Below, piece after piece: positions 48,337 through 57,567 of a stretch of 64,000 nucleotides of DNA. A model generated the notes under the pieces. That model made no database searches and was not told the origin of the DNA. It saw nothing but the letters and a program-made list of their open reading frames with translations. A program made the translations under genes and the position numbers. Every line of letters starts with the position of its first letter. Within the stretch, counting starts at the first letter, position 1. Location of the stretch: NCBI RefSeq assembly GCF_007954505.1, contig NZ_CP042412.1:1240001-1304000 (forward strand), written 5' to 3'. The DNA comes from Microbacterium sp. CBA3102. GTDB lineage: Bacteria > Actinomycetota > Actinomycetes > Actinomycetales > Microbacteriaceae.

Positions 48337-50006
48337 TGGAGTGGGGCTTCCTCATCGCGAGCGTCGCCACCCTCGCCCTCGCCCTCGCCCTCGTCTACAG
48401 GCCGGTCGGCGACTACATGGCCTGGACCTTCACGACGACGAAGGACTGGGGTGTCGAGCGCGGCATCTACAAAGTCATCGGCGTCGACCCGAAGCGCGAG
48501 CAGTCCTGGCAGGCATATCTGCGTTCGGTTCTCTCCTTCTCGATCGTGGGTGTCCTGCTGCTCTTCGCGCTCCAGCGCACGCAGCAGTGGCTGCCGTACG
48601 CCCTCGGCAACGAGAACGTCGAGTCGGGGGTGGCGTTCAACACCGCGATCTCCTTCGTGACCAACACGAACTGGCAGGCCTACTCGGGTGAGGCGCTGTC
48701 GTACACCGTGCAGTTCGCCGGTCTCGCGGTGCAGAACTTCGTGTCGGCAGCGACCGGAATAGCCGTCGCGATCGCGCTCGTGCGCGGCTTCGCATACCGT
48801 CGATCCGGCGTCATCGGCAACTTCTGGGTCGACCTCGTCCGCGGTACCTTCCGCATCCTGCTCCCGCTGTCGATCATCGCGGCCATCGTCCTGATCGCCG
48901 GCGGCGTCGTGCAGAACTTCAACGGCTACGTCGATGTGAGCACGGTCTCCGGTGGCACGCAGACGATCCCCGGTGGTCCCGTCGCCTCTCAGGAGGCGAT
49001 CAAGGAGATCGGCACGAACGGCGGCGGCTTCTACAACGCGAACGCATCCCACCCCTTCGAGAACCCCGCGGCGTGGACGAGCCTGCTGCAGTGCTTCCTG
49101 ATCCTGCTGATCCCCTTCTCCCTGCCGCGGACGTTCGGCAGGATCGTCGGCGACAACCGTCAGGGATACGCGATCCTCTCCGTCATGGGAACGCTGTTCC
49201 TCGCGTCGACCTTCGCTCTCGCGGCGTTCGAGTTCGCGGGCCGCGGTTCGGCTCCGGAACTCGCCGGCGCCGCGATGGAAGGCAAGGAGGCGCGGTTCGG
49301 GCTCGTGCAGTCGGTGCTCTACGCGTCGACCACCACGCTCACCTCGACGGGGTCGGTGAACTCGATGCACGACTCCTATACGGCTCTCGGCGGAATGATG
49401 CCGATGGTCAACATGCTGCTCGGCGAGATCGCGCCCGGTGGTGTGGGTGCCGGCCTGTACGGGATGCTCATCATCGCCGTGATCGCCGTCTTCGTCGCCG
49501 GCTTGCTCGTCGGACGCACGCCGGAGTACCTCGGGAAGAAGATCGGGCCGCGGGAGATGAAGCTCGCGAGCATGTACATCCTCGTGATGCCGATCCTCGT
49601 GCTCGGGGGCGTCGCCCTCAGCTTCGCGATTCCCGCGCTCCGCGGCAGCATCATCGACGAATCGCTCGCGAACAGCGGTTCGCACGGCCTCTCCGAGGTG
49701 ATCTACGCGTTCGCCTCCGCAGCGAACAACAACGGATCCGCCTTCGCGGGCCTGACCGCGAGCACGCCGTGGCTGACGGCAGCACTCGGTGTCGCAATGC
49801 TCCTCGGACGGTTCCTGCCGATCGCCCTCGTCCTGGCCCTGGCCGGTTCGCTGGCCGCGCAGGACAAGGTCCCCGCCACGGCGGGCACGCTGCCGACGCA
49901 TCGACCGCTCTTCATCGGTCTCACCGTCGGCACCGCGGTCCTGGTGACCGCACTCGTCTTCTTCCCCGTTCTCACGCTGGGTCCCCTGGCGGAAGGGCTG
50001 CTGTAA
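48336..50006 (+). CDS. kdpA: Potassium-transporting ATPase subunit A (channel-like)
   Basis: A 556-residue KdpA, of normal length, with about 10 helices. It has four pore-loop repeats; the clearest are [21 protein letters not shown] (selectivity filter) and [20 protein letters not shown]. It binds extracellular K+ with high affinity and passes it to KdpB. The start codon overlaps the kdpF stop. No key glycine in the filter segments appears changed. Confidence 0.96.
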   Translation: MEWGFLIASVATLALALALVYRPVGDYMAWTFTTTKDWGVERGIYKVIGVDPKREQSWQAYLRSVLSFSIVGVLLLFALQRTQQWLPYALGNENVESGVAFNTAISFVTNTNWQAYSGEALSYTVQFAGLAVQNFVSAATGIAVAIALVRGFAYRRSGVIGNFWVDLVRGTFRILLPLSIIAAIVLIAGGVVQNFNGYVDVSTVSGGTQTIPGGPVASQEAIKEIGTNGGGFYNANASHPFENPAAWTSLLQCFLILLIPFSLPRTFGRIVGDNRQGYAILSVMGTLFLASTFALAAFEFAGRGSAPELAGAAMEGKEARFGLVQSVLYASTTTLTSTGSVNSMHDSYTALGGMMPMVNMLLGEIAPGGVGAGLYGMLIIAVIAVFVAGLLVGRTPEYLGKKIGPREMKLASMYILVMPILVLGGVALSFAIPALRGSIIDESLANSGSHGLSEVIYAFASAANNNGSAFAGLTASTPWLTAALGVAMLLGRFLPIALVLALAGSLAAQDKVPATAGTLPTHRPLFIGLTVGTAVLVTALVFFPVLTLGPLAEGLL

Positions 50007-50008
50007 CC

Positions 50009-52165
50009 ATGTCCACCATCACGCACACCCCGTCGCCCGAGACATCCGAGGCGACCCCACCCGCACCGCGCAAGACGCTCACCTGGGCGCAGGTGCGAGC
50101 CGCCCTCCCGGGCGCGCTGCGCAAGGTCGACCCGCGCGCCCAGTGGCGCAATCCCGTCATGTTCATCGTGTGGGTCGGCGCCGCCCTCACCACGCTGCTC
50201 GCCGTCGCCGAGCCCTTCCTGGGCGGCCCCGCGACGTCGGGTGGCAGCAGCGTCCCGTGGTCGTTCACCTGGATCATCGCGGTGTGGCTGTGGCTCACGG
50301 TCGTCTTCGCCAATCTGGCCGAGTCGATCGCCGAAGGACGCGGCAAGGCGCAGGCCGACACGCTGCGCAAGACCCGTACCAGCACCACCGCACATCGCGT
50401 CGACGACTATGACCCGGCGAACGACGGTTCTGCGGAGGCCGCGCGCATCTCCGACGTCTCCTCCGCGGATCTCCGCCTGGGGGACACGGTCGTCGTGTCC
50501 GCCGGTGAGCTGATCCCCGGCGACGGTGACATCGTGTGGGGTATCGCGAGCGTCGACGAGTCCGCGATCACCGGCGAGTCCGCCCCCGTCGTGCGCGAAT
50601 CCGGGGGAGATCGGTCAGCGGTCACCGGCGGCACGCGCGTGCTCTCGGATCGCATCGTCGTGCGCATCACCTCGAAACCGGGGGAGACGTTCGTCGATCG
50701 GATGATCGCTCTCGTCGAGGGGGCCGCGCGCCAGCGCACCCCCAACGAGATCGCGTTGAACATCCTTCTCGCGTCGTTGTCGATCGTGTTCGTGGTCGTC
50801 GCACTCACACTGAACCCGATCGCCTCCTACCCGGCGAGCCCCGCGAGCATCACCGTTCTCATCGCGCTGCTCGTCTGCCTCATCCCGACCACGATCGGTG
50901 CCCTCCTGTCCGCCATCGGCATCGCCGGCATGGATCGCCTGGTGCAGCGCAACGTCCTCGCGATGTCCGGTCGCGCGGTCGAGGCCGCGGGCGACGTCAC
51001 GACACTGCTGCTCGACAAGACGGGCACGATCACGTACGGAAACCGCCGTGCGAGCGCGTTCGTCCGCATCGACGGCGTCCAGGAGCGAGAGCTCATCGAG
51101 GCGGCCGCGAAGTCGTCGCTCGCCGACCCGACGCCCGAGGGCAAGTCGATCGTCGACCTGGCACGTGCCGAAGGCGTCGACGTCGAGGCGGATGCCGGCG
51201 GTGAGATCGTCCCGTTCACGGCTCAGACCCGCATGTCGGGACTGGACCTCGACGACGGGACGCAGATCCGCAAGGGCGCGGGCAGCGCCATCACCGCGTG
51301 GCTGGAGGAAGACGGCGCGCGTCTGCCGAGCAGCGAACTCGCCGAGCTGGACGAGCACGTCCAGCACATCTCGCAGTCCGGCGGGACGCCTCTGGTCGTC
51401 GCCGTGAAGGCGGCCGACGGTCGTCGCCGGGTGCTCGGCGTCATCCACCTGAAGGACATCGTCAAGGAGGGGCTGACCGAGCGGTTCGCCGAACTCCGCG
51501 CGATGGGCATCCGCACCGTCATGGTCACCGGTGACAATCCGCTGACGGCCGCGGCGATCGCCACGGAGGCGGGAGTCGACGACTTCCTCGCCGAGGCGAC
51601 GCCTGAGCAGAAGCTGGCGTACATCCGCAAGGAGCAGGACGGCGGCAACCTGGTGGCGATGACCGGCGACGGCACCAACGATGCGCCCGCGCTCGCGCAG
51701 GCGGACGTGGGTGTGGCGATGAACACCGGAACGTCGGCCGCGAAGGAAGCCGGCAACATGGTCGACCTCGATTCCGACCCGACGAAGCTCATCGACATCG
51801 TCGCGATCGGGAAGCAGCTGCTCATCACGCGCGGCGCACTGACCACGTTCTCGATCGCGAACGACATCGCGAAGTACTTCGCCATCATCCCGGCCATCTT
51901 CATGGGCGTCTTCCCGCAGCTCGCGGTGCTGAACGTCATGGGGTTGCACTCTCCGGCATCGGCGGTGCTGTCCGCGGTGATCTTCAACGCCATCGTGATC
52001 GTCTTCCTCGTGCCGCTCGCCCTGCGAGGAGTGAAGTACCGCCCCCTCAACGCCTCGAAGATCCTCGGACGCAACCTCGCCGTATACGGACTCGGCGGCA
52101 TCATCACACCCTTCATCGGCATCTGGCTCATCGACCTGCTCGTGCGCCTGATCCCCGGCTTCTGA
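50009..52165 (+). CDS. kdpB: Potassium-transporting P-type ATPase subunit B
   Basis: A 718-residue class IA P-type ATPase. The phosphorylated aspartate is D336 in [17 protein letters not shown] marks the actuator domain, and [12 protein letters not shown] and [14 protein letters not shown] the phosphorylation hinge. It hydrolyses ATP to drive K+ through KdpA. The frame extends far upstream, but ATG 50009, two bases after the kdpA stop, is the right start. Confidence 0.96.
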   Translation: MSTITHTPSPETSEATPPAPRKTLTWAQVRAALPGALRKVDPRAQWRNPVMFIVWVGAALTTLLAVAEPFLGGPATSGGSSVPWSFTWIIAVWLWLTVVFANLAESIAEGRGKAQADTLRKTRTSTTAHRVDDYDPANDGSAEAARISDVSSADLRLGDTVVVSAGELIPGDGDIVWGIASVDESAITGESAPVVRESGGDRSAVTGGTRVLSDRIVVRITSKPGETFVDRMIALVEGAARQRTPNEIALNILLASLSIVFVVVALTLNPIASYPASPASITVLIALLVCLIPTTIGALLSAIGIAGMDRLVQRNVLAMSGRAVEAAGDVTTLLLDKTGTITYGNRRASAFVRIDGVQERELIEAAAKSSLADPTPEGKSIVDLARAEGVDVEADAGGEIVPFTAQTRMSGLDLDDGTQIRKGAGSAITAWLEEDGARLPSSELAELDEHVQHISQSGGTPLVVAVKAADGRRRVLGVIHLKDIVKEGLTERFAELRAMGIRTVMVTGDNPLTAAAIATEAGVDDFLAEATPEQKLAYIRKEQDGGNLVAMTGDGTNDAPALAQADVGVAMNTGTSAAKEAGNMVDLDSDPTKLIDIVAIGKQLLITRGALTTFSIANDIAKYFAIIPAIFMGVFPQLAVLNVMGLHSPASAVLSAVIFNAIVIVFLVPLALRGVKYRPLNASKILGRNLAVYGLGGIITPFIGIWLIDLLVRLIPGF

Positions 52166-52188
52166 TCTGACAAGGAGATCGCACACTC

Positions 52189-52803
52189 ATGAACGCTGGA
52201 ACACGCAGCGGCGGCCGCACCCTCTGGGTCGCGGTTCGCGCGATGCTCATGTTCACCGTGGTCCTCGGCATCGGCTACACCCTGCTCATCACCGGCATCG
52301 GGCAGCTCGCATTCCCCGCACAGGCGAATGGCTCAGCCCTCGTCTCGAAGGGCGGGGACGTCGTCGGATCCTCGCTCCTCGGTCAGTCGTTCACCGACGA
52401 GGAGGGTAACCCGCTTCCGGAGTACTTCCAGAGCAGGCCGTCGGCGGCCGGTGACGGCTATGACGGCACGGCGTCGTCCGGCACCAACCAGGGGCCGGAG
52501 AACGAGGACCTCGTCGCGGCGATCGCAGAACGCAAGGCGCAGATCGCCGAGTTCAACGGGGTCGACGAGTCCGCGGTACCCGCAGACGCGGTGACCTCGT
52601 CGAGTTCCGGCCTCGACCCGCACATCAGCCCGGCCTACGCGCAGATCCAGATCGCCCGTGTCGCCGATGCGCGCGGGATGTCGGAGGACGAGGTCGCCGC
52701 GGCGGTGGAGGCCGCCACGAGCGCTCCCAACCTCGGGTACCTCGGGGAGTCGGTCGTCAACGTCGCCGAGCTCAACCTCGCACTCGACGAGTCGGCGGGC
52801 TGA
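52189..52803 (+). CDS. kdpC: Potassium-transporting ATPase subunit C
   Basis: A 204-residue KdpC with one N-terminal helix (about 15-37) and an extracytoplasmic domain. Motifs: GSSLLGQSFTDEEGNPLPEYFQSRPSAAG, GTNQGPENEDL, DAVTSSSSGLDPHISPAYAQIQIARVADARG and the closing VNVAELNLALD. It increases ATP affinity in the complex. AAGGAG precedes the ATG. Confidence 0.96.
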   Translation: MNAGTRSGGRTLWVAVRAMLMFTVVLGIGYTLLITGIGQLAFPAQANGSALVSKGGDVVGSSLLGQSFTDEEGNPLPEYFQSRPSAAGDGYDGTASSGTNQGPENEDLVAAIAERKAQIAEFNGVDESAVPADAVTSSSSGLDPHISPAYAQIQIARVADARGMSEDEVAAAVEAATSAPNLGYLGESVVNVAELNLALDESAG

Positions 52804-52805
52804 GC

Positions 52806-55310
52806 ATGACTCGGGGGCGGCTTCGTGTGCTGCTCGGCGCCGCCCCCGGCGTCGGCAAGACCTACACCATGCTCGAAGAGGGGCGCCGACTCCTCGCTGA
52901 GGGCAAGGACGTCGTCATCGGCATCGTCGAGACGCACGGCCGTGTGGCCACCGCGACCATGACCGACGGGCTCCCGGCGATCCCTCGGATGAACGTGGGT
53001 CACCGTGGCGTCGAACTCGAGGAGATGGATCTCGCTGCGCTCTTGACCCGAGCGCCCTCCGTCGCGCTCGTCGATGAGCTCGCCCACACCAACGCACCCG
53101 GCTCCCGCAACGAGAAGCGCTGGGAGGACGTCGAGGAACTCCTCGCCGCGGGGATCGACGTGATCTCCACGCTCAACATCCAGCACATCGAATCCCTCAA
53201 CGACGTCGTCGAACAGATCACCGGCGTGCCGCAACGCGAAACCGTACCCGACAACGTGCTGCGCAGCGCCGATCAGATAGAGGTCATCGACCTCGCCCCG
53301 CAGGCGCTTCGCGACCGTCTCTCCGGCGGATTCGTCTACCCGGCCGAACGCATCGACGCCGCGCTGTCGAACTACTTCCGCCTGGGCAACCTCACCGCGC
53401 TTCGCGAGCTCGCCCTCATCTGGCTGGCCGATGAGGTCGACCAGGCGCTCAAGGGGTATCGCGCTGAGCACGGCATCGACAGCACCTGGGAGGCGCGGGA
53501 GCGCGTCGTCGTCGCCCTCACCGGAGGAGCGGAGGGGGAGACCCTTCTGCGGCGCGGGTCCCGGATCGCGGCGCGGTCGGCGGGCGGGGAGCTGATGGCC
53601 GTGCACATCACCAGCCAGGACGGCCTGCGCGCGGCGAACCCGGTCGTGCTGACGGAGCAGCGCGCCCTCGTCGAGAAGCTCAACGGCACCTACCATCAGG
53701 TCGTCGGCGAGGACATCCCGACCGCCCTGGTCGAGTTCGCACGATCCGTCAACGCCACCCAACTCGTGCTCGGTGCCAGTCGGCGCGGACGCTTCACGGC
53801 GGCGTTCACCGGCCCGGGCATCGGCGCGACCGTCGTGCGCGAGTCCGGTGACATCGACGTGCACATGGTCAATCACTCCGCCGCAGGTCGTCGCTTCGCG
53901 CTGCCGCCGCTCACCGGGGCGCTGACCCGCAAGCGCCGCGTACTCGGCTTCCTCGTTGCGCTCCTCGGCGGCCCGCTGCTGACGTTCTTCCTCAGCTTCT
54001 TCCGCAGCCCCGAATCGATCACGACCGATGTGCTGAGCTACCAGCTCCTCGTCGTGATCGTCGCGCTGGTCGGCGGTATCTGGCCGGCGCTGTTCGCCGC
54101 CGTTCTGTCCGGCCTCACCCTGGACTTCCTCTTCGTCGAGCCTCTCTACACGATCCACATCCACGAGCCGCACCACCTGCTGGCGCTCGTCCTGTACGTC
54201 ATCATCGCGAGCATGGTCAGCTTCATCGTCGATCGCGCCGCCCGATACACGCGCGCAGCGCGCCGGTCTGCCGCAGAGTCCGAGCTGATCCAGACGATCG
54301 CCGGCAGCGTGCTCCGCGGCGAGAACGCGATACAGGCGCTCATCGACCGCACGCGGGAGGCGTTCCACCTCGCGGGAGTCCGTCTGATGCGTGGCGACGA
54401 GGTCATCGCGCGCGCCGGGGAACCCCTGGCGGACAACCGCCACACCGACATCCGCATCGGTGACCACGCTGTGCTCGAACTCCACGGGGGCGATGTGGCA
54501 GCGTCCGAGCGTCGACTGCTGACGGTCATGACCGCTCAGCTCGCCGCGGCGCTCGAGCACCAGCGCCTCGAGAGAACCGCGAAGGAGATCGAGCCGATCG
54601 CGGCTTCCGACCGTGTGCGCGGAGCACTGCTCTCGGCGCTGAGCCATGACCTGCGTCGCCCGCTCGCCGCTGCTGCCGCCGCCGTCGGCGGCTTGCGCGC
54701 TGCGGGACCCGATCTGGACCGGCGCGACAAGCAGGAGCTGCTCGACACCGCGGACGAGAGCCTCACCGCGCTCGCGACGCTGGTGACGGATCTGCTCGAT
54801 GTCAGCCGCCTCCAGACCGGGGTGCTCGCGATCGCCGACATCCCGACCGATCCGGCCGAGGTGATCGCCCCCGCTCTCGACGAACTCCAGCTCGGTCCCA
54901 CGGACGTCACGCTCGCGCTCCATCACGGGGACGCGGTGGCGCAGGCGGATCCGGTGCTGCTGCAGCGTGTGGTCGTCAACCTGCTCACCAACGCCCACCG
55001 GTATTCCCCTCCGGACGTGCCCGTGCACGTCAGCACCAGCACCTTCGGTGATCACCTCGAGATCCGCATCATCGACCGCGGGCCCGGTGTCCCGGCCGAG
55101 AAGCGCGACGACATCTTCGTCCCGTTCCAGCGCCTCGGTGACACCGACAACTCGTCCGGTCTCGGGCTCGGCCTCGCGCTCTCCCGCGGCTTCGTCGAAG
55201 CCATGCACGGGACGCTGACCCCGGAGGACACCCCCGGCGGCGGACTGACCATGGTCATCGCGCTGCCCGCCACCATGCCCGCACCCGGCACATCGGAGGA
55301 GACCGAATGA
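52806..55310 (+). CDS. kdpD: Sensor histidine kinase KdpD
   Basis: An 834-residue kinase. The N-terminal KdpD domain has Walker A GAAPGVGKT at 11-19 and DELAHTNAPGS. A USP-like domain follows (about 240-360), then four close membrane helices (about 380-490), a GAF-like region, HisKA with H614 in LSHDLRRPLA and an HATPase end (NLLTNAHRYSPP, DRGPGVP, GLGLGLALSRGFVE). It responds to low K+ or osmotic change and phosphorylates KdpE. It starts two bases after kdpC and overlaps kdpE by ATGA. Confidence 0.96.
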   Translation: MTRGRLRVLLGAAPGVGKTYTMLEEGRRLLAEGKDVVIGIVETHGRVATATMTDGLPAIPRMNVGHRGVELEEMDLAALLTRAPSVALVDELAHTNAPGSRNEKRWEDVEELLAAGIDVISTLNIQHIESLNDVVEQITGVPQRETVPDNVLRSADQIEVIDLAPQALRDRLSGGFVYPAERIDAALSNYFRLGNLTALRELALIWLADEVDQALKGYRAEHGIDSTWEARERVVVALTGGAEGETLLRRGSRIAARSAGGELMAVHITSQDGLRAANPVVLTEQRALVEKLNGTYHQVVGEDIPTALVEFARSVNATQLVLGASRRGRFTAAFTGPGIGATVVRESGDIDVHMVNHSAAGRRFALPPLTGALTRKRRVLGFLVALLGGPLLTFFLSFFRSPESITTDVLSYQLLVVIVALVGGIWPALFAAVLSGLTLDFLFVEPLYTIHIHEPHHLLALVLYVIIASMVSFIVDRAARYTRAARRSAAESELIQTIAGSVLRGENAIQALIDRTREAFHLAGVRLMRGDEVIARAGEPLADNRHTDIRIGDHAVLELHGGDVAASERRLLTVMTAQLAAALEHQRLERTAKEIEPIAASDRVRGALLSALSHDLRRPLAAAAAAVGGLRAAGPDLDRRDKQELLDTADESLTALATLVTDLLDVSRLQTGVLAIADIPTDPAEVIAPALDELQLGPTDVTLALHHGDAVAQADPVLLQRVVVNLLTNAHRYSPPDVPVHVSTSTFGDHLEIRIIDRGPGVPAEKRDDIFVPFQRLGDTDNSSGLGLGLALSRGFVEAMHGTLTPEDTPGGGLTMVIALPATMPAPGTSEETE

Positions 55311-56002
55311 AGATCCTCATCGCAGACGACGACCCGCAGATCCTGCGCGCGCTCCGCATCACCCTCACGGCCAAGGGATACGACGTGGTCACGGCATCGG
55401 ATGGTGCTGCGGCCATCGCCGCGGCCATCGACCACCACGCAGACCTGTTCCTCCTCGATCTGGGTATGCCGAAGCTCGACGGGATCGAGGTGATCCACGG
55501 AATTCGCGGGTGGTCCGCGGCGCCGATCCTCGTCGTCTCGGGGCGGGCGGGTGCCTCCGACAAGGTCGAGGCGCTCGACGCCGGCGCCGACGACTACATC
55601 ACCAAGCCTTTCGCCGTCGAGGAGCTCCTCGCCCGGATCAGAGCCCTGACCCGCCGGGTGCCCCAGGAAGAAGCACTTCCCCTCGTCCGGCTCGGCGACA
55701 TCACCATCGATCTCGCCGCACGCAGCGTCTCCCGCGAGTCGTCCGACGGCAACCGGCAGATCCGGCTCACCCCGACGGAGTGGCAGATGATCGACATCCT
55801 CATCCGCAACGCCGGCAAGCTCGTCACCCGGCAGACACTCCTCACGGCCATCTGGGGCAACGAGCACATCGAGGACACCGGGTACCTGCGTCTGTACGTG
55901 TCGCAGCTCCGCAAGAAGCTCGAGGACACGCCGTCGGAGCCGGTGCACATCATCACCGAGCCCGGGATGGGGTACCGCCTGCTGGGCCTGACGGTCGACT
56001 GA
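55307..56002 (+). CDS. kdpE: Response regulator KdpE
   Basis: A 231-residue OmpR-type regulator. The receiver domain has the acid pair in IADDDP, phospho-acceptor D51 (LLDLGMP) and Lys in ITKPFA. The C-terminal winged helix contains RLTPTEWQMIDILIRNAGKLVTRQTLLTAIWG and RLYVSQLRKKLE. It is translationally coupled to kdpD and activates the kdp operon when K+ is scarce. Confidence 0.95.
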   Translation: MKILIADDDPQILRALRITLTAKGYDVVTASDGAAAIAAAIDHHADLFLLDLGMPKLDGIEVIHGIRGWSAAPILVVSGRAGASDKVEALDAGADDYITKPFAVEELLARIRALTRRVPQEEALPLVRLGDITIDLAARSVSRESSDGNRQIRLTPTEWQMIDILIRNAGKLVTRQTLLTAIWGNEHIEDTGYLRLYVSQLRKKLEDTPSEPVHIITEPGMGYRLLGLTVD

Positions 56003-56005
56003 CCC

Positions 56006-56052
56006 TTGACAGGGTCTTCGCGCAGGTCTAACGTACAACCAAATGGTTGTAC
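56006..56052 (+). promoter_or_regulatory. Consensus promoter with operator spanning a leaderless start
   Basis: TTGACA (56006-56011) and TAACGT (56029-56034) are separated by exactly 17 bases. Transcription should begin near 56041-56043, which is the ATG of the ArsR gene at 56043. The perfect dyad GTACAACCA-N2-TGGTTGTAC (56033-56052) covers the -10, the predicted start point and the start codon. Confidence 0.75.
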
Positions 56053-56432
56053 AAACGGAGTTGAGCGAAGCGGAGGTCGACCGTGTGTTCCACGCACTGG
56101 CGACGTCGACCCGGCGCGACATCCTGCGCCGGACGATCGAGCGGGAGCAGTCCGTCTCGACCCTCGCCACCGAATACGAGATGTCGTTCGCCGCGGTGCA
56201 GAAGCACGTCGCCGTGCTCGAGGCCGCGAACCTCATCGTCAAGCGCGCCGAGGGACGCGAGCGGCTCGTCCGCGCGAACCCTGAGATGATCGCCCGCGCC
56301 AGGGCGCTCCTCGCCCGATACGAAGAGCTGTGGCGATCGCGCATCGCCCGACTCGACGACCTGCTGGCCGAGACGCCTCGGTCAGGCCCCGCCGACACCA
56401 CCGGCACCACGAACCCGCAACAAGGAGACTGA
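56043..56432 (+). CDS. ArsR-family regulator, apparently leaderless
   Basis: A 129-residue winged-helix regulator: VFHALATSTRRDILRRTIEREQSVSTLATEYEMSFAAVQKHVAVLEAANLIVKRAEGRERLVRANPE. No metal-binding cysteines. There is no ribosome site, and a consensus promoter places the transcript start at the ATG itself. A perfect dyad across that start suggests tight autorepression. One base separates its stop from the SRPBCC gene, so the two are one operon. Confidence 0.88.
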   Translation: MVVQTELSEAEVDRVFHALATSTRRDILRRTIEREQSVSTLATEYEMSFAAVQKHVAVLEAANLIVKRAEGRERLVRANPEMIARARALLARYEELWRSRIARLDDLLAETPRSGPADTTGTTNPQQGD

Positions 56433-56433
56433 A

Positions 56434-57411
56434 ATGCCCGTCACCGATGTCACCACCGACACCGAGAACCTGACGATGACCGTCGTCGCCGACTTCGCCG
56501 CCCCCATCGAGCGGGTGTGGAGCGCATACTCCGACCCGCGTCAGCTCGAGCGGTTCTGGGGCCCTCCCGGGTGGCCGGCCACGTTCACCGCCTGGGACCA
56601 CACCGTCGGCGGCCGCGCCGTCTACTCGATGAACGGCCCGCGCGGCGAGAAGTCTTCCGGATCGTGGGAGTTCGTGTCGATCGACGAGCCTCACGGCTTC
56701 GAGGTCATCGACTCCTTCGTCGATGAAGACGGCACACCGCTCGACGGCTTCCCGGCGCAGCGCATGTCGTTCGCCTTCGAGTCCACCGCCGAAGGCACGC
56801 GCATGGTCACGACGAGTCACTTCGACTCGGTCGATGCGCTCGAGCAGGTCGTCGAGATGGGCCAGGTCGAGGGCATCAAGATGGCGATGGCGCAGCTCGA
56901 CGCCGTTCTGCAGGACCTCCGCGCCTACGCGCAGGGCAAGGGCACCCGTGTGGAGCTGCTCGACGACACGCACGTGCGCATCACCCGCCTCGTCGAGGGG
57001 CCGCGCGAGCTGGTCTGGCGCGCGCACTTCGAGCCCGAGCTCATCCGCCAGTGGATGCTCGGCCCCGACGGCTGGGAGATGACGGAGTGCGTCGCCGCCA
57101 CCGAGGTGGGCCAGTCGTACCGGAACTCCTGGGCACCGGTGGGCGACACCGAGGGGCAGCCGTTCGGCTTCGAGGGCGAGGCGCTGCTGATCGACGCCCC
57201 GCGTCGCGCCGTCAGCACCGAGCGGATGCAGGGCATGCCGACCGAAACCCTCAACGACCTGAACCTGTACGAGGAGGACGGCGCGACCCTCGTCACGCTC
57301 CTCATCGAGTACCCGGACAAGGAGACGCGCGACATGATCCTCGCCACCGGCATGGCCGACGGCATGGAGCAGTCGTTCGCCCGCCTGGAGCGCGAGCTGC
57401 TCGCCGTCTGA
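56434..57411 (+). CDS. Tandem SRPBCC (AHSA1-like) domain protein
   Basis: A 325-residue protein with two START-fold domains. Domain 1 (about 12-160) begins VVADFAAPIERVWSAYSDPRQLERFWGPPGWPATF. Domain 2 (about 168-325) begins VRITRLVEGPRELVWRAHFEPELIRQWMLGPDGWEM. Each ends in an amphipathic helix. Both copies keep the WxxxxDPxxxxxWxGP-type ligand-pocket pattern. Most AHSA1 proteins have one domain, so this is a fused duplication. It is cotranscribed with its ArsR regulator. AAGGAG lies before the ATG. Confidence 0.88.
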   Translation: MPVTDVTTDTENLTMTVVADFAAPIERVWSAYSDPRQLERFWGPPGWPATFTAWDHTVGGRAVYSMNGPRGEKSSGSWEFVSIDEPHGFEVIDSFVDEDGTPLDGFPAQRMSFAFESTAEGTRMVTTSHFDSVDALEQVVEMGQVEGIKMAMAQLDAVLQDLRAYAQGKGTRVELLDDTHVRITRLVEGPRELVWRAHFEPELIRQWMLGPDGWEMTECVAATEVGQSYRNSWAPVGDTEGQPFGFEGEALLIDAPRRAVSTERMQGMPTETLNDLNLYEEDGATLVTLLIEYPDKETRDMILATGMADGMEQSFARLERELLAV

Positions 57412-57413
57412 GC

Positions 57414-57499
57414 GTTCACAACTCCTCAGAACTGGTCGGCCTCGCGTGAGTCCGGCCAGTTCTGCGTCTGCTGCCCCGTGTTTCTGCGGAGTTGTGAAC
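57414..57499. repeat. Nested long inverted repeat (terminator or REP-like element)
   Basis: Outer 18-base arms GTTCACAACTCCTCAGAA (57414-57431) and the complement of 57482-57499 match at 17 of 18 positions. Inside, 57427-57464 is a near-perfect 38-base palindrome built on CAGAACTGG and CCAGTTCTG. The two structures share bases and are mutually exclusive in part. It sits between two same-direction genes, three bases after the SRPBCC stop. Confidence 0.7.
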
Positions 57500-57567
57500 A
57501 CTCACCACGTCTGCGTGGTCCCGCCGGACGGACAGAACCCACCCGCGCGGGATAAAGTGGCGACACG

